41,718 nucleotides of DNA, taken from contig NZ_CPYD01000016.1 of assembly GCF_001112925.1 (NCBI RefSeq), positions 59,882 through 101,599 of the forward strand, in the 5' to 3' direction. The first letter of the stretch is position 1. The number at the start of each line of letters is the position of its first letter. The notes under the pieces were generated by a model. It worked only from the letters and a program-made list of their open reading frames with translations. It was not told where the DNA came from and did not search any database. Source of the DNA: Yersinia nurmii (lineage in GTDB: Bacteria; Pseudomonadota; Gammaproteobacteria; Enterobacterales; Enterobacteriaceae). Positions 1 through 10,759 of the stretch are shown in pieces. The translations under genes and the position numbers were made by a program.

Positions 1-1189
1 CCACCTGACGGCTGCGGACCCAAATGGTACCGGATTCCTCGCCATAGTGCACCGCATTGGAGTAGAGATTATCGAGAACTCGCATTAATAATGTGGGTTC
101 AGCCCAGCAGATATCCGCTTGCAGATCGACTTCGGTACGAATTTGCTTGGCTCTGGCTGGCAAACTATGGGCAGAAATAACCCCTTCAACCACTTCCTCC
201 AGTTCAACATTTTCATGCTCACCGGAGCCGTCTGCCAGCTTACGATTGTAATCCAGTAATTGTTCAATGAGTTGCTGTAAATGGCGGCTACTGTTGTCCA
301 AAATGGCTACCACTTCCTTTTGATCTTGCGTCAACGGCCCGGCAACCTCGTCAGCCAGTAACTCCGTGCCTTCACGCATACTGGCTAACGGCGTTTTCAG
401 CTCGTGAGAAATATGGCGTAAAAACTCGTGCCGCTGAGATTCCAGCCACGCCAGACGCTCGCTGAGCCAGATAATCCGCTGCGCCAGTGAACGTAACTCT
501 CGCGGCCCTTTAAACAACGCTGTATTACCTAGCGCGCGCCCTTCTCCCAGGCGATTAATCATACGCTCGATTCCCTTCACCGGGCCGATAATCATGCGGG
601 TGAATAGCACCACCAGAATCACGCTGACTAAAAATAGCAACAACGCCTGCCAGCCAAAAAACTGTCCGCGTTCAGCAATATCCTGCTGCAACTGCTGGCC
701 ACGAGAGAAAATACTGTCACGAGTGGCCTGAACCATCTCGGCGTTAGAGCGAGAAAAACCTTCCAGTTGCTCTGAAGATTGTGCATCTGGCCCGCTGTTC
801 TGGCACTTTATTTCTTCCAACTGAGTGAGTAAGTCACGTAGAGTCTGATAATAGTGGGCGTCAGGCAAGATAGAACCGTGGCTATCCAGCATTTGGGCAT
901 ACTGTTTACGCTGGTGTTGATAGAGCTTGGCGAGTGTCGGATCGCCCAATACACAAAACTGGCGATAACTACGCTCCATTTCCAGAGCAATGCTGGTCAT
1001 AGCTTCGCTGCGCCGGGCGTCCGCCAGCGTGGTACGGTTGATATCTGCCGCCTGCTCGCTTAAATGATCCAAGCTTTGGTAAGCCTGATAAGCCAGTACC
1101 AACAAGGGTAAAAGCACCAACAGAAACGCCATCAGTACTAGCTGACGCAACGAACGAGGGAATAAACGCCATCTTTTCAACGAAATCAT
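1..1189 (-). CDS. glrK: Two-component sensor kinase GlrK (QseE), 3' part missing
   Basis: Membrane histidine kinase that phosphorylates the sigma-54 activator GlrR, which drives glmY transcription. The frame is open from an ATG at 1189 to the window edge, 396 codons, so the C-terminal end of the ATPase domain lies outside. A first membrane segment is at about residues 17-35, a periplasmic region follows, a second segment is at about 173-193, then a HAMP region. The H-box SHELKTP has its phospho-acceptor at His262, and the N-box DNLYSNAVHY is near the edge. The sequence after the first three residues matches E. coli GlrK as I remember it (KRW.FPRSLRQLV), so the start is well supported; AGGTAATGAG precedes it. 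It lies downstream of glmY on the same strand, as in E. coli. Confidence 0.93.
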   Translation of the reverse strand, partial: MISLKRWRLFPRSLRQLVLMAFLLVLLPLLVLAYQAYQSLDHLSEQAADINRTTLADARRSEAMTSIALEMERSYRQFCVLGDPTLAKLYQHQRKQYAQMLDSHGSILPDAHYYQTLRDLLTQLEEIKCQNSGPDAQSSEQLEGFSRSNAEMVQATRDSIFSRGQQLQQDIAERGQFFGWQALLLFLVSVILVVLFTRMIIGPVKGIERMINRLGEGRALGNTALFKGPRELRSLAQRIIWLSERLAWLESQRHEFLRHISHELKTPLASMREGTELLADEVAGPLTQDQKEVVAILDNSSRHLQQLIEQLLDYNRKLADGSGEHENVELEEVVEGVISAHSLPARAKQIRTEVDLQADICWAEPTLLMRVLDNLYSNAVHYGEESGTIWVRSRQV

Positions 1190-1305
1190 CTCATTACCTA
1201 TTATTCTGCTTTGATGCTAACCGACTCTCAGAGGATTACAATGTCTGTTACCGCATAAATCCCACACTATTTCATCAACCAATCATCGCTCGCTGATTTT
1301 TGAGC

Positions 1306-1338
1306 AAAAAAAAAGCACCTGCTATGAGCAAAGTGCTT
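1306..1338 (-). terminator. Rho-independent terminator between glmY and glrK
   Basis: Read on the minus strand, AAGCAC and GTGCTT form a stem around a second small stem (TGCT-CAT-AGCA), followed by a run of nine T. It would end transcripts arriving from the glmY promoter, about 120 bases before glrK. Any co-transcription of glmY with glrK must be by read-through. Confidence 0.7.
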
Positions 1339-1472
1339 AATTTTAATAGAAAACTGGTTTCCACAATTTTTGATTCATCGATGCGATCAGCCTGTTGTAT
1401 CAACACTCAATCGAATGAGAAATGATTGCGATAGCGATGTTTGAACAAACCTGAAGGTATTGCTGATTTACG

Positions 1473-1504
1473 TAACAGGGGCAATAACACTATTGCCCCT
1501 GTTA
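1473..1504. repeat. Perfect 14-bp inverted repeat with 4-base loop
   Basis: TAACAGGGGCAATA and its exact complement flank the loop ACAC. No T-run follows on either strand, so it is not a classic intrinsic terminator. It lies between the end of the glmY homology and the terminator at 1306-1338 and would be a strong hairpin in a long glmY transcript. Its role is unknown. Confidence 0.6.
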
Positions 1505-1612
1505 GCAAGAATATGTGGATGCCCTGAAAATCGCCTCCAGTTTGATGAAGCCGAAGCAATCATCGGGGGAATGAGACGAATAGCATCCAAACATGTCCAA
1601 TATTGATGAACC

Positions 1613-1796
1613 ATTCATCACAGCAGGACATAGGCGGTGCCTCACTCAACGTGTCGTCCGATGCTTGATAAAGCGCTTGCGCGACAATATCGGTTTCGGT
1701 GGACGATAGGCACCATTCTTAGGCGTCATTCGATGGCTTATGAAGCGCATATTCCGCTTAACTGCGGGGCTGTCATAAAAAGGTGAATGAGCAACT
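1613..1796 (-). ncRNA. glmY: Small RNA GlmY
   Basis: GlmY is a decoy sRNA that sequesters RapZ so that its homologue GlmZ stays intact and activates glmS translation (glucosamine-6-phosphate synthesis). The minus-strand transcript starts AGTTGCTCATTCACC, one base different from the E. coli GlmY 5' end as I recall it. It then shows the GlmY/GlmZ family blocks GAATGACGC, GGTGCCTATCGTCCAC and ACGTTGAGTGAGGCACC, whose GGTGCC and GGCACC ends can pair. It lies upstream of glrK on the same strand, the conserved location. The 5' end is set by the sigma-54 promoter; the 3' end is placed by the E. coli length (about 184 nt) and is uncertain, because no convincing T-tract is seen there. Confidence 0.88.
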
Positions 1797-1807
1797 GATT
1801 AAGATAA

Positions 1808-1823
1808 TGCAGTTAGCGTGCCA
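1808..1823 (-). promoter_or_regulatory. Sigma-54 promoter of glmY
   Basis: TGGCACG-N4-CTGCA on the minus strand has the invariant GG and GC ten bases apart, as required for RpoN holoenzyme. The C of the -12 element lies 13 bases before the A at 1796, which is the first base of the GlmY homology. Confidence 0.88.
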
Positions 1824-1929
1824 ACTTTAAAATAAAAATACTAATACATTGAAAATAAACAGTTATTTAAAAAAATCATAATTATAATGTAAGAACAACG
1901 GTTAAACAGTTAACGCGTCATTAGCCTTC

Positions 1930-1947
1930 TGTCTCTAATTCACGACA
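1930..1947. promoter_or_regulatory. GlrR binding site 1 (TGTC-N10-GACA)
   Basis: An exact match to the GlrR consensus TGTC-N10-GACA, centred about 142 bases upstream of the glmY start. It is the nearest of three sites, in a position suited to DNA-looping activation. Confidence 0.8.
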
Positions 1948-1992
1948 CCTAAAAGCATCAATAATAAAAATATTAAAAATCATAAAGTTAAA

Positions 1993-2010
1993 TGTCTCCT
2001 ATTTGAGACA
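1993..2010. promoter_or_regulatory. GlrR binding site 2 (TGTC-N10-GACA)
   Basis: A second exact TGTC-N10-GACA palindrome, centred 63 bases (about six helical turns) beyond site 1. Confidence 0.8.
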
Positions 2011-2024
2011 CTGGTTTATGCTTT

Positions 2025-2042
2025 TGTCGCAATTTACCGACA
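2025..2042. promoter_or_regulatory. GlrR binding site 3 (TGTC-N10-GACA)
   Basis: A third exact TGTC-N10-GACA palindrome, 32 bases (about three helical turns) from site 2, so sites 2 and 3 face the same side of the helix. Three sites upstream of glmY is also the E. coli arrangement. Confidence 0.8.
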
Positions 2043-2649
2043 AAAAAATAAAAATATATATTTTTCAATAAATTAAACTCATCATCTCATACATGAATTC
2101 ATCAAACCCAATTCCATTATTTATAAATAATGACATTCCATAGACACGGAGAATTTGTCAGCATCATAGCCAGATGCCCACACTTAGAGTGACTGTCGGC
2201 GGAGGAACCAATCACTAGCTCGGAACAAAGCACCGCATCCGGCGAGACACAAAATGACTGCGCGGCTTCGCAGCCGGATAAGCGGATGCCAACAGAGAGT
2301 TAAATCATTAATGAACAATTTAGTGCTGTGTCTTAATGCTGGGTCTTAATGCAGAGTAGAATAGAAGAGGGCTATCTCTTGCTGGGCATCAGTATTAAAA
2401 TTTCAACTAGTTTCCAATACGAAAATACCAGATTTCAAGATACGATGAATTTTATACGACTTCACAGCCAAACATCTTTATAAACAGACGACCTGAAATT
2501 AACTAACATAAAAGTACATTAGGGATTTTTATGTCTACTTTAATCCGAAATATAACGTAACGCTTCATAATACTCATCGAGAAAAAGTTACTACCCGCAG
2601 TAATAGCACCGCTCATGTTATCTATGACACAGATAACACAGGGGGATGT
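2043..2649. other. Non-coding, AT-rich stretch with a short tandem repeat
   Basis: No convincing gene is seen here. At 2324-2349 two 13-base units (TGCTGTGTCTTAA and TGCTGGGTCTTAA) lie in tandem. At about 2228-2290 a GC-rich patch can fold through GCATCCG and CGGATGC. The rest is AT-rich leader sequence for the gene at 2650. Confidence 0.4.
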
Positions 2650-3111
2650 ATGACGGTAAATAAACTCGGATTTTTGTGTTCTACATTAATCATCTTCTCT
2701 GCCACCGCCTTTGCCAATGATAGAACTCTCACTCGCCAAGGTATTCACTCGACCTTCACCAGCACTGGGCAATTGGCGATATTACCGACCGCATCAGGGA
2801 TAAGGCAGTTATCTCATATCAGTGACTTTCCTGACTTTGAAATTAAAGACCTGCACTCTTATTACCGTCAAGAAGCTGCGGAGTATGAAATTAAATTTGA
2901 CCTTAAATCCAATGGAATATTGAGCTATTACATTTATGTAATCAATAGTAATAACACAGAGCTAATTAACATTAATGGTTTTATTAATAATGACAGAATA
3001 CCAATAAGAATGAAAATGCACAGTATCCAACCAGGAACATATAGGTTAATTATTGAGGTCTTAGATAACAATAAAGAAATGAAAGAAAGAAGCTATAGCT
3101 TTACGGTGTGA
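2650..3111 (+). CDS. Small secreted protein of unknown function
   Basis: I do not recognise this protein of 153 residues. It begins with a clear Sec signal peptide: a Lys at position 5, a hydrophobic core, and AFA before a probable cleavage site at residue 22, so the mature protein is likely periplasmic or exported. The C-terminal half (about residues 70-153) alternates hydrophobic and polar residues and ends in a PGTYRLIIEVLDNN segment typical of beta-sandwich (Ig/FN3-like) domains; this is inference from pattern. The ATG follows GGGGGATGT, a good ribosome site. Its base composition is clearly more AT-rich than purL next door, which suggests acquisition. It stands alone, convergent with purL, with which it shares a terminator. 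Confidence 0.7.
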   Translation: MTVNKLGFLCSTLIIFSATAFANDRTLTRQGIHSTFTSTGQLAILPTASGIRQLSHISDFPDFEIKDLHSYYRQEAAEYEIKFDLKSNGILSYYIYVINSNNTELININGFINNDRIPIRMKMHSIQPGTYRLIIEVLDNNKEMKERSYSFTV

Positions 3112-3175
3112 TAAGAAAAATCGAAACCAGCTCAGACAAACGCCAATCAATATAGATAAGTAATATCGATAAGCA

Positions 3176-3198
3176 AAAGGGGGCATTTCGCCCCCTTT
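3176..3198. terminator. Bidirectional terminator between the small gene and purL
   Basis: AAAGGGGGC and GCCCCCTTT form a nine-pair stem with a five-base loop. On the minus strand it is followed by TTTTGCTT and serves purL; on the plus strand it may end the transcript of the upstream small gene. Confidence 0.75.
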
Positions 3199-3220
3199 AG
3201 ATATTTAAACCAACGGATCG

Positions 3221-6200
3221 TTAGCCTAACTGTTTACGCGCATTACGGAACATACGCATCCACGGACTATCTTCGCCCCACGCTTCCGGATGCCACGAAT
3301 TACTCACGGTGCGGAAAACACGCTCTGGATGCGGCATCATCACCGTGGCACGGCCACTGGTGCTGGTGACGGCGGTAATACCGTTCACTGAACCGTTAGG
3401 GTTAGCCGGATACTGTTCGGTCACTTCACCCTTATTATTCACAAAGCGCAGCGCCACCAGATTGTGCTGTTCCAAAGCGGCCAGATGCTGCCGATCGCGC
3501 ACTTCAACCTGCCCTTCACCATGCGAAACCGCAATAGGCATACGAGAACCAGCCATATCTTGCATAAACAGTGACGGGCTGTCAGCCACCTCAACCAGGC
3601 TGAAACGCGCTTCAAAGCGGTCAGACCGATTACGTACAAAGCGTGGCCAATGTTCTGCCCCCGGAATCAGTTCCCGCAGGTTAGACATCATCTGGCAACC
3701 GTTGCACACCCCCAGCGCCAGCGTTTCCGGACGCAGGAAGAACTCGGCAAACTCATCGCGTACGCGGTTATTAAACAGAATAGACTTGGCCCAGCCTTCG
3801 CCAGCGCCCAATACGTCACCATAAGAGAATCCGCCACAGGCTACCAGCGTCTGGAAACCTTGCAGATCGGTGCGACCAGCCAGCAAATCGCTCATATGCA
3901 CGTCTACCGCATCAAAACCGGCGCGGTGGAAAGCTGCCGCCATCTCAACCTGAGAGTTAACACCCTGCTCACGCAGAACGGCCACTTTCGGACGAGTCTG
4001 TTTAAGAATATAAGGCGCAGCAATATCTTCCTGAGGTTCGAAGGTCAGTTTCACATTCAGGCCAGGATCCTGCTCATTCTGCTTGGCCTGATGTTCCTGA
4101 TCGGCGCAGTCTGGGTTATCGCGCAGGCGCTGCATCTGCCAGGTGGTTTCTGCCCACCACAGCCGTAGAGTGCTACGTTTTTCACGATAAACCGTGTCAC
4201 TCCCACTGCGGATCACGAAATCGTCTCCAACGGTCGCACGCCCTAAGTAATGCACGCACTCTGCCAGACCATGCTTGGCGAACAGTTGTTCAACAGCTGC
4301 ACGGTGCTCGGCGCGAATCTGAATCACCGCCCCCAGTTCCTCATTGAACAAGGCGGCCAGCGCATCCGGCCCCAACGCCTGAATATCCACTTCGGCACCA
4401 CAGTGACCGGCAAAGGCCATTTCAGCCAGAGTCACTAATAGGCCGCCGTCAGAGCGGTCGTGGTAAGCCAGCAAGGCCTGTTCGGCTACCAGCGATTGCA
4501 TGGCGTTAAAGAAGCCAGCCAGTTGTTGTACGTTGCGCACATCGGCCGTTTTGTCACCGAGCTGACGATAAACCTGCGCCAGTGCCGTAGCCCCCAAAGC
4601 ATTGTGACCAACGCCTAAATCGATCAGTAACAACGCATTGTCACCTTTATCAGTACGCAACTGTGGCGTAACCGTATGACGCACGTCTTCGATTCGAGCA
4701 AAGGCAGTAATCACCAGCGACAGCGGAGAAGTCATTTCGCGCTGTTCGCCATCCTGCTGCCAGCGGGTTTTCATCGACATAGAGTCTTTGCCCACTGGAA
4801 TAGTGATACCCAACGCCGGGCAAAGCTCTTCACCTACGGCGCGCACCGCTTCGTACAAACCGGCGTCTTCACCGGGATGACCGGCGGCGGACATCCAGTT
4901 TGCCGACAGTTTGATGCGTTTCATTTCACCAATTTGCGTCGCGGCAATGTTAGTCAGCGCCTCACCCACCGCTAAACGAGCGGAGGCGGCAAAGTCCAAC
5001 AAGGCTACCGGCGCGCGCTCCCCGATAGACATGGCTTCGCCGTAATAGCTATCCAGACTGGCGCTGGTCACTGCACAGTCGGCAACCGGAATCTGCCAAG
5101 GCCCCACCATCTGATCGCGCGTCACCATGCCGGTGACGGTACGGTCGCCAATGGTGATCAGGAAAGTTTTTTCTGCGACCGCAGGCAGATGCATCACGCG
5201 TTTTACCGCATCGGCAATACTGATTTCAGCGCGATTCAGCGCTTCTCCCTGCGCCTGCTGGCGAGTGACATCCCGCAGCATTTTAGGCGTTTTGCCCAAT
5301 AGCACATCCAACGGCATATCGATCGGTTGGTTGTCAAAATGACGATCATTCAGCGTCAAATGCAGTTCTTCCGTCGCTTCACCGATCACCGCATAAGGTG
5401 CGCGTTCACGACGGCAGATTTCATCAAACTGCGCCATTTGCGCTGGCGTTACCGCCATCACATAGCGTTCCTGAGATTCATTACACCAGACTTCCAGCGG
5501 GCTCATACCCGGCTCATCGTTTAGGATGTCCCGCAGCTCAAAGCGCCCACCGCGGCCACCGTCGCTCACCAGCTCTGGCATCGCGTTGGAGAGACCGCCG
5601 GCACCGACGTCATGAATAAACAGAATCGGGTTCTGCTCGCCCAGTTGCCAGCAGCGATCGATCACTTCCTGACAGCGACGTTCCATTTCCGGGTTGTCGC
5701 GCTGTACTGAGGCAAAGTCCAAATCCGCATCGGACTGGCCGGACGCCATGGAAGAGGCCGCGCCGCCGCCCAGACCGATATTCATCGCCGGGCCGCCTAG
5801 CACCACCAGCTTGGCACCAACGATAATTTCACCTTTCTGAACGTGATCGGCACGAATATTACCGATACCGCCCGCCAGCATGATCGGCTTATGGTAGCCG
5901 CGCAGTTCGCTGCCGTTATGGCTATTGACCCGCTCTTCATAAGTACGGAAATACCCCAGCAGAGCCGGACGACCAAATTCGTTGTTGAACGCCGCGCCGC
6001 CCAGTGGGCCTTCGGTCATGATATCCAGCGCCGTCACAATGCGGTCTGGCTTTCCGAAATCTTCTTCCCAAGGCTGCTCAAAACCGGGAATACGCAGGTT
6101 AGATACGGAAAAACCGACCAGTCCGGCTTTCGGTTTAGCACCGCGCCCGGTGGCACCTTCATCACGAATTTCGCCGCCAGAACCGGTTGCTGCCCCCGGC

Positions 6201-7111
6201 CAAGGAGAAATCGCCGTCGGGTGGTTATGAGTTTCAACTTTCATCAGGATATGCGCATCTTCCTGATGGTAATCATAAACACCGTTTTCCGGCGCAGGGA
6301 AGAAACGCCCAGCCTGCGAACCTTCCATTACCGCCGCATTGTCTTTATAAGCAGACAGCACGTAATCCGGGGTTTGTTCGAAAGTGTTCTTAATCATTTT
6401 GAACAGCGTTTTTGGCTGAGCCACGCCGTCGATCACCCAATCGGCGTTAAAGATTTTATGACGACAATGTTCGGAGTTCGCCTGCGCAAACATATACAGC
6501 TCGATATCCGTCGGGTTGCGCCCCAAACCGGTAAAGGCATTCAGCAGGTAATCAATTTCGTCTTCCGCTAGTGCCAGACCCAGCTTGATATTAGCCTGCT
6601 CCAGCGCTGCACGGCCTTCGCCCAGAATATCTATCCGCTGAACCGGTGCAGGTTGCTGATGAGCAAACAGCTGCTCTGCCTGCTGCAAATCGGTAAATAC
6701 CGTTTCCATCATGCGGTCGTGCAACAAAGCGACCAACTGCTGCCACTGGATTTCGGTCAGCTCTGGCGCATCAATATAGAAGGCCAGACCGCGTTCCAGA
6801 CGTAAAACCTGAGACAAGCCGCAGTTATGGGCAATATCGGTCGCCTTGGAGGACCAGGGAGAAATCGTGCCCGGCCGCGGCGTGACCAGCAGCAAACGCC
6901 CTTGAGGGGCATGTTCAGGGAGAGAAGGACCGTACTGGAGAAGTCGTTGAAGTTTGGCGTGTTCATCAGCGCTAAGAGGAGCGCTAACCTCGGCAAAATG
7001 AATATATTCGGCGTAGATATCACTCACCGGCAGGTGAGCGTCCTGGCAACGGGACAGCAATTTGGTAATGCGAAAAGCCGACAAAGCGGGCGAACCACGC
7101 AGTATTTCCAT
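3221..7111 (-). CDS. purL: Phosphoribosylformylglycinamidine synthase PurL
   Basis: Cytoplasmic enzyme of purine synthesis: FGAR + glutamine + ATP gives FGAM + glutamate + ADP. At 1296 residues it is the large single-chain proteobacterial form (E. coli 1295). The order is an N-terminal substrate-channelling domain, a linker with the [10 protein letters not shown] motif, two repeated AIR-synthase-like ATP-binding halves ([31 protein letters not shown]), and a C-terminal glutamine amidotransferase with nucleophile Cys in LGVCNGCQ (about 1136) and His1261/Glu1263 in PHPERVF. It is transcribed alone towards the terminator at 3176-3198 and preceded by a PurR operator. It diverges from mltF. Confidence 0.98.
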   Translation of the reverse strand: MEILRGSPALSAFRITKLLSRCQDAHLPVSDIYAEYIHFAEVSAPLSADEHAKLQRLLQYGPSLPEHAPQGRLLLVTPRPGTISPWSSKATDIAHNCGLSQVLRLERGLAFYIDAPELTEIQWQQLVALLHDRMMETVFTDLQQAEQLFAHQQPAPVQRIDILGEGRAALEQANIKLGLALAEDEIDYLLNAFTGLGRNPTDIELYMFAQANSEHCRHKIFNADWVIDGVAQPKTLFKMIKNTFEQTPDYVLSAYKDNAAVMEGSQAGRFFPAPENGVYDYHQEDAHILMKVETHNHPTAISPWPGAATGSGGEIRDEGATGRGAKPKAGLVGFSVSNLRIPGFEQPWEEDFGKPDRIVTALDIMTEGPLGGAAFNNEFGRPALLGYFRTYEERVNSHNGSELRGYHKPIMLAGGIGNIRADHVQKGEIIVGAKLVVLGGPAMNIGLGGGAASSMASGQSDADLDFASVQRDNPEMERRCQEVIDRCWQLGEQNPILFIHDVGAGGLSNAMPELVSDGGRGGRFELRDILNDEPGMSPLEVWCNESQERYVMAVTPAQMAQFDEICRRERAPYAVIGEATEELHLTLNDRHFDNQPIDMPLDVLLGKTPKMLRDVTRQQAQGEALNRAEISIADAVKRVMHLPAVAEKTFLITIGDRTVTGMVTRDQMVGPWQIPVADCAVTSASLDSYYGEAMSIGERAPVALLDFAASARLAVGEALTNIAATQIGEMKRIKLSANWMSAAGHPGEDAGLYEAVRAVGEELCPALGITIPVGKDSMSMKTRWQQDGEQREMTSPLSLVITAFARIEDVRHTVTPQLRTDKGDNALLLIDLGVGHNALGATALAQVYRQLGDKTADVRNVQQLAGFFNAMQSLVAEQALLAYHDRSDGGLLVTLAEMAFAGHCGAEVDIQALGPDALAALFNEELGAVIQIRAEHRAAVEQLFAKHGLAECVHYLGRATVGDDFVIRSGSDTVYREKRSTLRLWWAETTWQMQRLRDNPDCADQEHQAKQNEQDPGLNVKLTFEPQEDIAAPYILKQTRPKVAVLREQGVNSQVEMAAAFHRAGFDAVDVHMSDLLAGRTDLQGFQTLVACGGFSYGDVLGAGEGWAKSILFNNRVRDEFAEFFLRPETLALGVCNGCQMMSNLRELIPGAEHWPRFVRNRSDRFEARFSLVEVADSPSLFMQDMAGSRMPIAVSHGEGQVEVRDRQHLAALEQHNLVALRFVNNKGEVTEQYPANPNGSVNGITAVTSTSGRATVMMPHPERVFRTVSNSWHPEAWGEDSPWMRMFRNARKQLG

Positions 7112-7207
7112 AATCTAAGTTTCTCTCGTCTTCGAAGCAGCTGGAACAGCACTTCATTGGGCGCAACAGGGGAAAACGCGCGCCATTATAGAGAATCTCG
7201 GCCTCCG

Positions 7208-7223
7208 ACGAAACCGTTTGCGT
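7208..7223 (-). promoter_or_regulatory. PurR operator of purL
   Basis: On the minus strand ACGCAAACGGTTTCGT differs from the PurR consensus ACGCAAACGTTTTCGT at one position. It lies 97 bases before the purL start, so purL is probably repressed when hypoxanthine or guanine is available. Confidence 0.85.
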
Positions 7224-7388
7224 ATCTATTATTGATAATAGCGCGAGAAGTCGTCGAATTATCATAAAGTGTCAATAAAGTTGCACACTGGCGTTTTGTT
7301 GCGCAAAATGCCCCCGCACTGGGGATTTAACCATGTTAAATCGCCCTTATATATAACGCACAATCCCGCGCTGCCGAGAGACAACTAT

Positions 7389-8849
7389 TTGACGCGCCTT
7401 AAATTAAATTATTTTTTTATCGGTGTTGTTACCTTGCTTCTGGCTCTTGCGCTATGGCCGAATATTCCCTGGCGCAACGGTCAGGAGGGACAACTCGACC
7501 AGATCAAAGCCCGCGGAGAGCTTCGTATCAGTACGATGAACTCACCGCTGATCTACACCCCAGGTACAGATGGCCCTACCGGTCTTGACTACGAACTGGC
7601 AAAACGCTTCGCAGATTATCTCGGCGTGAAGCTGGTGGTCACGACACGTAACAATATCGATGACCTGTTCGAAGATCTGGACAACAACGACGCCGACCTG
7701 CTGGCCGCAGGCCTGATTTATAACAGTGAACGCCTGAATCGGGCGCGCACCGGTCCCGCATACTATTCAGTTTCCCAACAGTTGGTTTATCGGTTGGGCA
7801 AGACCCGCCCAAAAACCTTTAACGATCTGCAAGGGCAACTGACCGTGGCTGCCGGTTCTGCGCACATGGCGGCGCTAAAACAGCTAAAACAGGGCAAGTA
7901 TCCGAATCTGAGCTGGGAGTCCTCAACCGATCGCTCGGCTAAAGAACTTTTAGAGCAGGTGGCCGATGGCAAGCTGGATTACACGTTAGGCGATTCCATT
8001 ACTATTGCCCTGTTACAACGTATCCATCCGCAGTTGGCGGTAGCTTTCGATGTGACCGATGAAGAACCGGTCACCTGGTACCTTAAACGTAGCGATGACG
8101 ACAGTCTGTACGCCGCGATGCTGGATTTTTACAGCCAAATGATTGAAGACGGCAGTCTGGCGCGCTTAGAAGAGAAATATCTGGGCCACGTTGGCAGCTT
8201 CGATTATGTGGATACCAAAACCTTCCTGAGAGCCATAGACACGGTATTGCCAACCTTCCAGCCGCTGTTTGAGAAACACGCCGGGGAAATCGACTGGAAG
8301 CTACTGGCGGCCATCGCTTATCAGGAATCACACTGGAATCCCGAGGCTACCTCACCAACCGGCGTCAGAGGCCTGATGATGCTGACCCGCGCCACGGCAG
8401 ACGGTTTGGGCGTGAAAGACCGCCTGGACCCAGAGGAAAGCATTAAAGGCGGATCGGTATATCTGCAACGGTTGATGAAAAAGATCCCGGAAACCGTGCC
8501 GGAAGACGAGCGGATTTGGTTTGCCTTGGCGGCTTATAATATGGGTTATGGTCATATGCTGGATGCCCGTAAACTGACCAAAAGCCAGAACGGTAATCCA
8601 GATAGCTGGGTAGATGTAAAAATGCGTTTGCCGATGCTGAGCCAGAAGCGCTATTACCCCAGTACGACTTACGGCTATGCCCGTGGGCATGAGGCTTATA
8701 ACTACGTGGAAAACATCCGACGCTATCAGGTCAGTCTGGTGGGTTATTTGCAGGATAAAGAGAAAAAAGCCGCGCAAAGTGCGGCTATCGAAGCTGAATT
8801 AGGCAAAGCCTATCCAGTGGTTGAGCCGGGCTGGTCGATTAATAACTGA
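7389..8849 (+). CDS. mltF: Membrane-bound lytic murein transglycosylase F
   Basis: Cleaves the MurNAc-GlcNAc bond of peptidoglycan to 1,6-anhydro products from the periplasmic face of the outer membrane. With the start used here the protein has 486 residues. It has an N-terminal hydrophobic signal segment (about 9-25), a solute-binding-protein-type regulatory domain (about 40-270) and a C-terminal SLT domain with the catalytic Glu313 in AYQESHWNP and the AAYNMGYGH motif. The frame runs further upstream to 7269, but homology begins at TRLKLNYF, coded from a TTG at 7389 with GAGAG nine bases before it. I therefore take TTG as the start. It diverges from purL and ends 13 bases from the convergent tadA. 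Confidence 0.93.
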   Translation: MTRLKLNYFFIGVVTLLLALALWPNIPWRNGQEGQLDQIKARGELRISTMNSPLIYTPGTDGPTGLDYELAKRFADYLGVKLVVTTRNNIDDLFEDLDNNDADLLAAGLIYNSERLNRARTGPAYYSVSQQLVYRLGKTRPKTFNDLQGQLTVAAGSAHMAALKQLKQGKYPNLSWESSTDRSAKELLEQVADGKLDYTLGDSITIALLQRIHPQLAVAFDVTDEEPVTWYLKRSDDDSLYAAMLDFYSQMIEDGSLARLEEKYLGHVGSFDYVDTKTFLRAIDTVLPTFQPLFEKHAGEIDWKLLAAIAYQESHWNPEATSPTGVRGLMMLTRATADGLGVKDRLDPEESIKGGSVYLQRLMKKIPETVPEDERIWFALAAYNMGYGHMLDARKLTKSQNGNPDSWVDVKMRLPMLSQKRYYPSTTYGYARGHEAYNYVENIRRYQVSLVGYLQDKEKKAAQSAAIEAELGKAYPVVEPGWSINN

Positions 8850-8862
8850 CCCGATTCAAGGA

Positions 8863-9387
<525 letters not shown>

Positions 9388-9626
9388 TCAGGCACTTTTT
9401 GCGGCGGGCATTATACACAGCGCAAGCGCTGAACGGGGATTTTGTCCACCAGAAGTACTCAGACTACCGCTACCGAGCGACCCACCTATTACTTATACTC
9501 AATAAAAGTCATCAATACAGTAAAGTGAAGAATACATAAAATATCTCGCCGTCACCTTCACATTGCTGACCCGCAGCAGTGGCTCAAACCGCCGAGAGAA
9601 CCTTTCATACAAGGAAGCCTGAATAT

Positions 9627-10676
9627 ATGAAACTCAGCAAGAAAAATGCGGCGGTGGTACAGAAAACCCTAAATGGCTGGGTCAGTGAAGGCGTCATTGC
9701 GCCGGAAGAACATCAGCGCCTGTTAAAGCACATTGTGATTCAGCCTTTTGATTGGCGCAGACTGGCGGGCTATGCCTTTATAGGCGCGCTCGCTTGCCTG
9801 GCTACCGCCGTTGCCAGCCTGCTTGCCGACAGCATTCTCATTACCTGGATTAGCCAATTTCTTCGCTTCGACGCTCCGGTCATATCTGTAATCAGCGCAG
9901 CGATCGCCGTTGCTTTCTATTATTGGGGATTTCGCCGCTATCACCTCAACCCAGATAAAATTTACAGCAATGAAGCGGTGCTGTTTCTCGGCGTATTATT
10001 TACCGCAACATCTTTAGGCTACTTAGGTATTTGGCTGGATAACGGCAGTGGTCGCGTTTCTCTATTATTGCTGTTCGGTGCAGGAATTTATGCACTAATC
10101 GGCTGGCTAGGTCGCTCCCCCTTAGTCTGGCTATTTGCTCTGCTATCTCTGGGGAACGCCTTTGGCGCGGAAACCGGCTACCTTTCTGGCTGGGGAGCTT
10201 ATTGGCTGGGCCTGAACTACCCGCTGCGCTTTATTCTTTTCGGTTTGATACTGATATCGGTCGTTCTGTTGGCCCAAAACCCGCTGCGCCAGCGGCGGCT
10301 GGAACGGATTTCACAAGCAATGGGTCTGCTATATCTATTTCTCGCCTTATGGTTACTGTCGATCTTCGGTAATTACGGTGATATTGACGGCTGGTATCAG
10401 GTACGCCAAATCGAGCTGTTCCATTGGAGTTTACTGTTTGCTCTGGCGGCAGGAGCCGCTATATGGCTGGGGCTGAAGCGAGATGACGCCATGCTTCGCG
10501 GCTTCGGCTTAACCTTTTTAGCCATCAACCTGTACACCCGTTTTTTCGAGCTATTTTGGGATTCGCTGCCTAAAACGCTGTTTTTCGTGATGCTGGGCGG
10601 AAGCTTATGGTTACTCGGCCGCTACGCAGAGAAAATCTGGCGTTTAGGCCATAGTGATACCGATGTAACACATTGA
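9627..10676 (+). CDS. DUF2157-like polytopic inner membrane protein
   Basis: No function is known to me. The protein of 349 residues has a soluble N-terminal part of about 45 residues (LSKKNAAVVQKTLNGWVSEGVI..EEHQRLL), then about ten hydrophobic segments to the C-terminus. An N-terminal helical 'WVSEGVI' head before many membrane helices is the pattern of the DUF2157 family. The start is taken at ATG 9627 because AAGGAAG lies nine bases upstream and the downstream sequence fits; the frame also extends to a GTG at 9579. It lies between tadA and pgpC on the opposite strand to both and has no equivalent at this spot in E. coli K-12 that I recall. Confidence 0.72.
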   Translation: MKLSKKNAAVVQKTLNGWVSEGVIAPEEHQRLLKHIVIQPFDWRRLAGYAFIGALACLATAVASLLADSILITWISQFLRFDAPVISVISAAIAVAFYYWGFRRYHLNPDKIYSNEAVLFLGVLFTATSLGYLGIWLDNGSGRVSLLLLFGAGIYALIGWLGRSPLVWLFALLSLGNAFGAETGYLSGWGAYWLGLNYPLRFILFGLILISVVLLAQNPLRQRRLERISQAMGLLYLFLALWLLSIFGNYGDIDGWYQVRQIELFHWSLLFALAAGAAIWLGLKRDDAMLRGFGLTFLAINLYTRFFELFWDSLPKTLFFVMLGGSLWLLGRYAEKIWRLGHSDTDVTH

Positions 10677-10759
10677 GGCAACAACTGACGTGCTTCAATA
10701 AACGGGCCTTTAAAATCACGAAAAACTGAGCAAACCATGCGGCATTCCATGAAAAATAA

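Noticed and set aside
3309-6571. Several long plus-strand open frames over purL
   Set aside because: They are shadows of the purL coding strand caused by its codon usage and have no start signals or family motifs.
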